NCBI RefSeq assembly: GCF_016864375.1
Contig: NZ_CP069356.1
Location: forward strand, 1,178,001-1,242,000
Direction: 5' to 3'
Length of the DNA: 64,000 nucleotides
Origin: Microvirga sp. VF16
GTDB taxonomy: Bacteria; Pseudomonadota; Alphaproteobacteria; Rhizobiales; Beijerinckiaceae
Part shown: in pieces, positions 59,700-64,000 of the stretch
Numbering within the stretch: position 1 is the first letter of the stretch
Layout of the letters: every line of letters begins with the position of its first letter
Made by a program: the position numbers and the translations under genes
The notes under the pieces: model-generated
The model's database searches: none
The model's input: only the letters and a program-made list of their open reading frames with translations
Told to the model about the DNA's origin: nothing

Positions 59700-60782
59700 T
59701 CAGACACCACCCTGCATCACTCCGTCCACTGCCGTGAGGAGCGCGCTATTCTCATCCTGCGTCCCGATCGAGATGCGGAGACTGTCGCGGAGCCGGTCCT
59801 GATTGAACCACCGGACGAAGATCCCCTCCCCCGCGAGTCTCCGCAGCAGCCCCTCCGCTGTGCCCGAAGAACCCGGCACGGTGGCCAGAAGGAAGTTGGC
59901 TTGCGAAGGCGCACAGGCGAACCCCCGTGCGGAGAGTTCCCGCAGCATGCGGCTTCGCTCCACGCGGACATAGTCCCAGGTGCGGACCGCCTCGGCGCGA
60001 TGGCGCAGGGCCGCTTCCCCAAGCTTCTGGGACACCGCGTCCACGTTGTACGAATCCTTTGTCTTCGACAGCATGGGTGCGATCAGGCCGGGCGAGCCGA
60101 TCCCATAGCCCAGGCGCAGCCCGGCGAGGGAATAGCCCTTGCTCATGGTGCGCAGGAGCAGGACGTTGTCGAACTCTGACACCAGGCCAATGGTGTTGTG
60201 GCTGATCCCGGGATCGACAAAGTCGATATAGGCTTCGTCGATCACCAGCACGCCCTTGAAGGCACGCGCGATCGCCGCCAGCTCATCCACCGAGGTCAGC
60301 CGGCCTGACGGAGCATGCGGATTGACCAGCATCGCCAGCCTGGCCCGAGCCTTGTTCCACCGCCGTGCGATATCCGCCGGAGCGGACCAGTCGGCGTGCA
60401 AGGGCACTGCATACTTCGGGCTGCCGTGGATGGCCGCCAGCACCGGATAGAGCGAGTAGCTCGGGTCCGCCACGCCGAGCGGAGCACCGGGCGGCAGGAA
60501 CGTCGTCAAGGCTAACCGCAGGAGTTCGTCGCCGCCATTGGTGGCGATGATGTGATCCGGCGTCAGGCCGTGCAGGCGAGCAGCTGCGGTGCGAAACGCC
60601 CAAGCCGTGGGATCCGGGTAGCGTCGCAGCATCTCACCGTCGACTTCCTTCAGGGCTGCGAGGACCGCGTCACTTGGCGGAAACGGGTTTTCATTCGTGT
60701 TGAGCTTGGCCACCGCCCGGGCGGGCTGCTCACCCGGAACGTAGCCGGCCAGGCGCCGCACGTTCTCGCGCTCGAATGTCAT
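59700..60782 (-). CDS. hisC: Histidinol-phosphate aminotransferase-like
   Basis: Fold-type I PLP aminotransferase of 360 residues. It opens MTFERENVRRLAGYVPGEQP, followed by KLNTNENPFPPS and RYPDPTAW, the canonical HisC start. IDEAYIDF and RTMSKGYSLAGLRLGYGIG contain the Asp and the Schiff-base Lys. In histidine synthesis it converts imidazole-acetol phosphate to histidinol phosphate. Unusually it is coupled to hemA by an ATGA overlap. Its close relatives also act on aromatic amino acids or cobyric-acid-type substrates. Whether it serves histidine or something haem-linked is uncertain. Confidence 0.85.
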   Translation of the reverse strand: MTFERENVRRLAGYVPGEQPARAVAKLNTNENPFPPSDAVLAALKEVDGEMLRRYPDPTAWAFRTAAARLHGLTPDHIIATNGGDELLRLALTTFLPPGAPLGVADPSYSLYPVLAAIHGSPKYAVPLHADWSAPADIARRWNKARARLAMLVNPHAPSGRLTSVDELAAIARAFKGVLVIDEAYIDFVDPGISHNTIGLVSEFDNVLLLRTMSKGYSLAGLRLGYGIGSPGLIAPMLSKTKDSYNVDAVSQKLGEAALRHRAEAVRTWDYVRVERSRMLRELSARGFACAPSQANFLLATVPGSSGTAEGLLRRLAGEGIFVRWFNQDRLRDSLRISIGTQDENSALLTAVDGVMQGGV

Positions 60783-62038
60783 GCCGCCTGCCTCATCTCC
60801 AGCCCGTGCGCCCGGAACACCGCCGTTAGGGCCTCGACGAGGTGATCCACCTGCTCATCGGTGTGAAGCGGCGTCGGCGTGATCCGCAGCCGCTCAGTAC
60901 CGCGTGGCACCGTGGGGTAGTTGATCGGCTGGATGTAGATCCCGTGCTGCGTCAGCAACTCGTCCGAGATCCTCCGGACCCGGTGGGCGTCGCCCACGAA
61001 CACCGGAACGAGGTGGGTCTCGGATGGCATGACGGGAATTCCCGCGGCCCTGAGGCGGCTCTTCACAGTGGCGACGACCTCCTGATGGCGCTTGCGCTCG
61101 GAGCTGCTGGCCTTGAGGTGGGCCACGCTCGCCCGCGCGGCCGCCGCGACGGCCGGCGGCATCGACGTGGTGAAGATGAAGCCGGGCGCATGGCTGCGCA
61201 CGAAGTCGATCAGCGGAGCCGAGGCGGCGATATAGCCGCCGCCGCAGCCGAAGGCCTTGCCCAAGGTTCCCTGAATCACGGTCAGGCGATGCATCTGGCC
61301 CTCACGCTCGGCCACGCCGGCCCCGCGTTCGCCGTACAGCCCGACGGCATGGACCTCGTCGAGGTAGGTCATGGCACCGTAGCGCTCGGCGATGTCGCAG
61401 ATCGCTCTGATCGGGCCGACGTCCGCGTCCATCGAGTACACGCTCTCGAAGCACACCAGCTTTGGCCGCGCCGGGTCGTCGACCGCCATCAGGCGCTCGA
61501 GATCCTCCATGTCGTTGTGCCGGAAGATGCGCTTCTCGGCCTTGGAGTGGCGGATGCCCGCGATCATGGAGGCGTGGTTCAGGGCATCCGAGTACACGAT
61601 GCAGCCCGGGATCATCCCGGCGAGCGTGGAGAGCGCGGCCTCGTTGGTCACGTAGCCCGTGGCGAAGACGAGCGCCGCCTCCTTGCCGTGCAGGTCTGCG
61701 AGCTCGCGCTCGAGCAGGACGTGGTCGCGGGTGTTGCCGGAGATATTGCGGGTCCCCCCAGCGCCGGTCCCCGCGCGGTCGATGGCCGCGTGCATCGCCT
61801 CGAGCACCGCCGGGTGCTGGCCCATGCCGAGGTAGTCGTTCGAGCACCACACGACGACAGGGGCCGGCCGCCCGGGTGCATCGGCGAGTGGGAACTGCCC
61901 TGCCCGGCGCTCCAGCTCGAGGAAGGTCCGATAACGCCCGTCCGCCTTCAGCTCGGCCAGGCAGCTTCGGAAGAAGCTGTCCGGATCAAATGCGCCATGC
62001 GGCACCGTGCTGCGGGAGCCGAGACTCGGATTTATCAT
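60779..62038 (-). CDS. hemA: 5-aminolevulinate synthase (C4 pathway)
   Basis: PLP-dependent alpha-oxoamine synthase of 419 residues that condenses glycine and succinyl-CoA to 5-aminolevulinate, the first step of haem synthesis in alphaproteobacteria. CSNDYLGMGQHP, GTGAGGTRNISG, YLDEVHAVGLYG and the Schiff-base Lys in QGTLGKAFGCGGGYI are all intact. It ends inside the hisC start by 4 bases. A TGTATGGTTT inverted repeat lies 26 bases before its start, matching sites near the MocR gene. It may be an extra ALAS copy under special control. Confidence 0.96.
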   Translation of the reverse strand: MINPSLGSRSTVPHGAFDPDSFFRSCLAELKADGRYRTFLELERRAGQFPLADAPGRPAPVVVWCSNDYLGMGQHPAVLEAMHAAIDRAGTGAGGTRNISGNTRDHVLLERELADLHGKEAALVFATGYVTNEAALSTLAGMIPGCIVYSDALNHASMIAGIRHSKAEKRIFRHNDMEDLERLMAVDDPARPKLVCFESVYSMDADVGPIRAICDIAERYGAMTYLDEVHAVGLYGERGAGVAEREGQMHRLTVIQGTLGKAFGCGGGYIAASAPLIDFVRSHAPGFIFTTSMPPAVAAAARASVAHLKASSSERKRHQEVVATVKSRLRAAGIPVMPSETHLVPVFVGDAHRVRRISDELLTQHGIYIQPINYPTVPRGTERLRITPTPLHTDEQVDHLVEALTAVFRAHGLEMRQAA

Positions 62039-62063
62039 TGTTCCTTGGACTCCGTGGGCAACA

Positions 62064-62087
62064 TGTATGGTTTTATTAAACCATACA
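62064..62087. promoter_or_regulatory. TGTATGG inverted repeat upstream of hemA
   Basis: Perfect 10-bp arms TGTATGGTTT and AAACCATACA around TATT, 26 bases before the hemA start. It shares half-sites with the repeats near the MocR gene. Probable MocR operator on hemA. Confidence 0.7.
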
Positions 62088-62113
62088 ATCAGTTTCGCAT
62101 ATACGTATAATTA

Positions 62114-62132
62114 CTGCATTGCCGCAATGCAG
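62114..62132. promoter_or_regulatory. 19-bp palindrome in the hemA-globin gap
   Basis: CTGCATTGCCGCAATGCAG: perfect 9-bp arms around one base. It does not match FNR (TTGAT-N4-ATCAA) or NsrR patterns that I know. It could be the site of a second regulator of the divergent hemA or globin genes. Confidence 0.55.
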
Positions 62133-62207
62133 GATCGTAAGCCAAATGTCGCAGAAGCCCCGGGCCGACATCTCCATTGTCGGCAAGCGCTTTGTATGAT
62201 GAGGTGC

Positions 62208-62247
62208 AAATGTATGTACTCGAAACGCACATATAACCCATACATTT
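62208..62247. promoter_or_regulatory. Wide TGTATG/CATACA inverted repeat before the globin operon
   Basis: Arms AAATGTATG and CATACATTT separated by 22 bases, about 85 bases before the truncated haemoglobin start. The half-sites are as in the MocR-linked repeats, but the spacing is longer, so it may bind two dimers or none. Confidence 0.45.
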
Positions 62248-62331
62248 AAGACGAACGCGATGCTGTCCCAAGCGACCCGTAAAACAAAGCATCACTTGGA
62301 GCTTCAGCCGCGACAACCTCGGAGAATACCG

Positions 62332-62760
62332 ATGGAGAGCACCTCCATGAGCAGTGCCCCCCAACTTGATCAGGCAGATCTGCCAAGGCTCCTGAAGCGC
62401 TTCTATGACCGTGTTCGATGCGACGCAGAGCTAGGCCCATTGTTCAACGACGCCATACACGACTGGGCTGAGCACCTCGATCGCCTGGAGGATTTCTGGT
62501 CATCGGTGATGCTCGCTTCGGGCCGCTACAAGGGAAATCCTGTCGTTATTCACCTGATCCATGCCCATCGGATCACCCCTGGCATGTTCAGCCGCTGGCT
62601 TGAGCTTTGGGAACAGACCACCGGCGAATCGCTGCCCGACGAGGTGGCCACGACTGCTCAGGCGAAAGCACGACGCATCGCCAAGAGCCTGCAGGTTGCC
62701 ATCCGCCTTCGTACACCCGGCGAAAACTTACTGACAAATTCGACCACCAAAGGAGATTAA
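62332..62760 (+). CDS. Truncated haemoglobin, group III
   Basis: A 142-residue two-over-two globin. The pattern LLKRFYDRVRCDAELGPLFN followed by HLDRLEDFWSSVML is that of group III truncated haemoglobins, and the proximal-His region is HLIHAHRI. Such globins bind O2 or NO in the cytosol. The start chosen has GGAG upstream; a second Met five codons later is possible. It ends two bases before the flavohaemoglobin gene, which has its own AAAGGAG site, so both are made from one message. The role in NO defence is inferred from that pairing. Confidence 0.85.
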   Translation: MESTSMSSAPQLDQADLPRLLKRFYDRVRCDAELGPLFNDAIHDWAEHLDRLEDFWSSVMLASGRYKGNPVVIHLIHAHRITPGMFSRWLELWEQTTGESLPDEVATTAQAKARRIAKSLQVAIRLRTPGENLLTNSTTKGD

Positions 62761-62762
62761 TA

Positions 62763-63971
62763 ATGCAACAACCGTTAAGCCCGCAAACGATCGCGATTGT
62801 GAAAGCAACAGTACCGGCCCTTGCGGAGCATGGGACGACAATCACCAAGCTCATGTATGCCCGACTGTTCCGGGATGAGCATATCCGCGCACTCTTTAAT
62901 CACGCCAATCAGGGAGACGGTGGAGCACAGGTCCATGCCCTCGCCGCCGCCATTTTGACCTATGCACGTAACATCGAGGATTTGGGTGCTCTTGCGCCCG
63001 TCGTCGAACGCGTCGCCCATAAGCACATCGGCTTTCATATTCTCCCTGAGCACTATCCATATGTTGCCACAGCTCTCCTCGGCGCAATCGCTGACATGCT
63101 GGGTGATGCCGCCACCGACGAAATCGTCAATGCTTGGGGCGAAGCCTACTGGTTCCTCGCCGAAATCTTAAAATCCCGCGAAGCCGCCATTCGTGCGGAG
63201 ATCGAGTATCTAGAGGGCGGTTGGTCGGGCTGGCGGGAATTTGCGGTGGCAGATAAGATCCGTGAGAGTGCGGTTATTGCGTCTTTTGTCCTTCGTCCCG
63301 TCGATGGACGGCCAGTTATACAGCACAAGCCGGGGCAATACCTGACCTTCCGCTTTCGGCCGGCGAGTGGAGCCCAACTTAAACGCAACTACTCCATCTC
63401 CTGTGGGCCCAATTCAGACGCCTATCGGATTTCCGTGAAACGGGAGGCGAATGGCCAAGGCGGATCGCTGTTTTTGCATGATGATGTCAAAGTCGGTGAC
63501 ATCCTGGAAGCGACACCGCCAGCTGGCGACTTCTTCCTACCCGAAGCACCACTGCGGCCGGTGGTGCTGCTCTCCGGCGGCGTGGGCCTGACGCCAATGG
63601 TGAGCATGGTTGAAACCATTGCTGACCAACACCCTGCTCTGGAGACCCATTACGTTCATGGTACCATGAACAGCGCCACCCATGCGATGGACGCTCATGT
63701 CCGATCACTCGCCGAGGCACATGGCAAGATTCGGGTCGCGACTTTTTACAGCGAACCGCATCCAGACGACGCTGTGGGTGAGTCACACGATGCCGACGGT
63801 TTTATCAGCATGGAATGGCTTAAGGATAATACGCCGCTGCATGAAGCGGATTTCTACCTCTGCGGGCCCAAGCCTTTCCTGCGTGCTTTCATCGGCGATC
63901 TCGCTCGCGCCGGCGTGCCATCCGACCGGGTCCACTACGAGTTGTTCGGGCCGGCGGACGAGGCGCACTGA
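62763..63971 (+). CDS. hmp: Flavohaemoglobin (NO dioxygenase)
   Basis: A 402-residue protein with three domains. The globin domain (1-140) has the proximal His in VERVAHKHIGFHI. The FAD domain has the RxYS motif in LKRNYSISCG near 207. The NAD domain has LLSGGVGLTPMVSMV near 271 and YLCGPKPFLRAFIGDL, and ends HYELFGP. It oxidises NO to nitrate with O2 and NAD(P)H. A strong AAAGGAG site precedes the ATG. It is cotranscribed with the truncated haemoglobin and lies divergent from hemA, whose haem it needs. Confidence 0.97.
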   Translation: MQQPLSPQTIAIVKATVPALAEHGTTITKLMYARLFRDEHIRALFNHANQGDGGAQVHALAAAILTYARNIEDLGALAPVVERVAHKHIGFHILPEHYPYVATALLGAIADMLGDAATDEIVNAWGEAYWFLAEILKSREAAIRAEIEYLEGGWSGWREFAVADKIRESAVIASFVLRPVDGRPVIQHKPGQYLTFRFRPASGAQLKRNYSISCGPNSDAYRISVKREANGQGGSLFLHDDVKVGDILEATPPAGDFFLPEAPLRPVVLLSGGVGLTPMVSMVETIADQHPALETHYVHGTMNSATHAMDAHVRSLAEAHGKIRVATFYSEPHPDDAVGESHDADGFISMEWLKDNTPLHEADFYLCGPKPFLRAFIGDLARAGVPSDRVHYELFGPADEAH

Positions 63972-64000
63972 ATAGCCCACTGCGCTGGATCGAGTATGCT

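Noticed and set aside
62114..62132. FNR or NsrR site before the globin genes
   Set aside because: The palindrome does not contain TTGAT-N4-ATCAA or the NsrR half-site, so no known regulator is assigned.
1..64000. CRISPR arrays, rRNA or tRNA genes
   Set aside because: No regularly spaced repeats, and no tRNA cloverleaf-like or rRNA sequence was recognised on either strand by eye.

Overview
The window looks like an accessory or chromosomally integrated region of an alphaproteobacterium of the Hyphomicrobiales, probably near Methylobacteriaceae (Microvirga/Methylobacterium-like). The grounds are high GC, a CIRCE-controlled groESL, a C4-type (ALAS) hemA, CtaG, several osmoprotectant/sugar-type ABC importers and MocR/LacI/TetR regulators. 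Genus is inference; no rRNA or tRNA gene was seen. Most of the window is coding, but it carries many broken genes: single-base frameshifts, gene stumps and IS remnants.

Layout. 0-6.3 kb: DEDDh exonuclease, htpG, and groES-groEL with a perfect CIRCE operator. 6.4-7.4 kb: a frameshifted XerD-type recombinase. 7.4-14.1 kb: a seven-gene unit with two phosphoesterases, an Ugp-like ABC importer and a divergent TetR gene over an 18-bp palindrome. 14.2-17.7 kb: a decayed stretch with an ISNCY remnant, a flavodoxin pseudogene and small hypothetical proteins. 17.7-25 kb: EamA transporter, GapN-like aldehyde dehydrogenase, mannitol-type dehydrogenase, glpD, glpK. 25-32.3 kb: a compact six-gene cassette that I read as a sulfoglycolytic Entner-Doudoroff (sulfo-ED) pathway for sulfoquinovose, with a gene stump at each end. 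32.6-42.2 kb: a second sugar system (UxuA, GH31, ABC importer, divergent LacI). 42.6-45.5 kb: small membrane proteins, a methyltransferase, a MarR-like fragment and an IS5-type element with a frameshifted transposase. 45.5-50.5 kb: GH1 glycosidase, truncated pirin, bestrophin, orphan cytochrome b, NAD(P)-binding protein. 50.8-55.3 kb: two YcaC-type hydrolases around an MFS exporter, two DoxX proteins and a cupin. 55.6-64 kb: broken GNAT and pirin genes, a MocR regulator, DUF983, CtaG, a frameshifted aldolase, HisC-HemA, and a globin pair (group III truncated haemoglobin and flavohaemoglobin).

How the genes work together. The cassette at 25.2-32.2 kb encodes sulfoquinovosidase, an SDR dehydrogenase, an SMP-30 lactonase, an IlvD/Edd dehydratase, an HpcH/HpaI aldolase and a TauE/SafE exporter. 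Together these would take sulfoquinovosyl glycerol to pyruvate plus sulfolactaldehyde and export the C3 sulfonate. The sulfoquinovosidase keeps the sulfonate-recognition Arg, Trp and Tyr of the E. coli enzyme at matching spacing. The adjacent glpK and glpD could use the glycerol released. The expected sulfolactaldehyde dehydrogenase appears only as an N-terminal stump between tauE and glpK, and the dedicated importer only as the last residues of a permease upstream. The pathway therefore seems to have been trimmed at both ends and may depend on replacements nearby or elsewhere.

At the right end, TGTATG/CATACA inverted repeats lie upstream of the MocR gene, DUF983, hemA and the globin operon. 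This suggests one MocR regulon joining haem synthesis, cytochrome oxidase assembly and NO/O2-handling globins.
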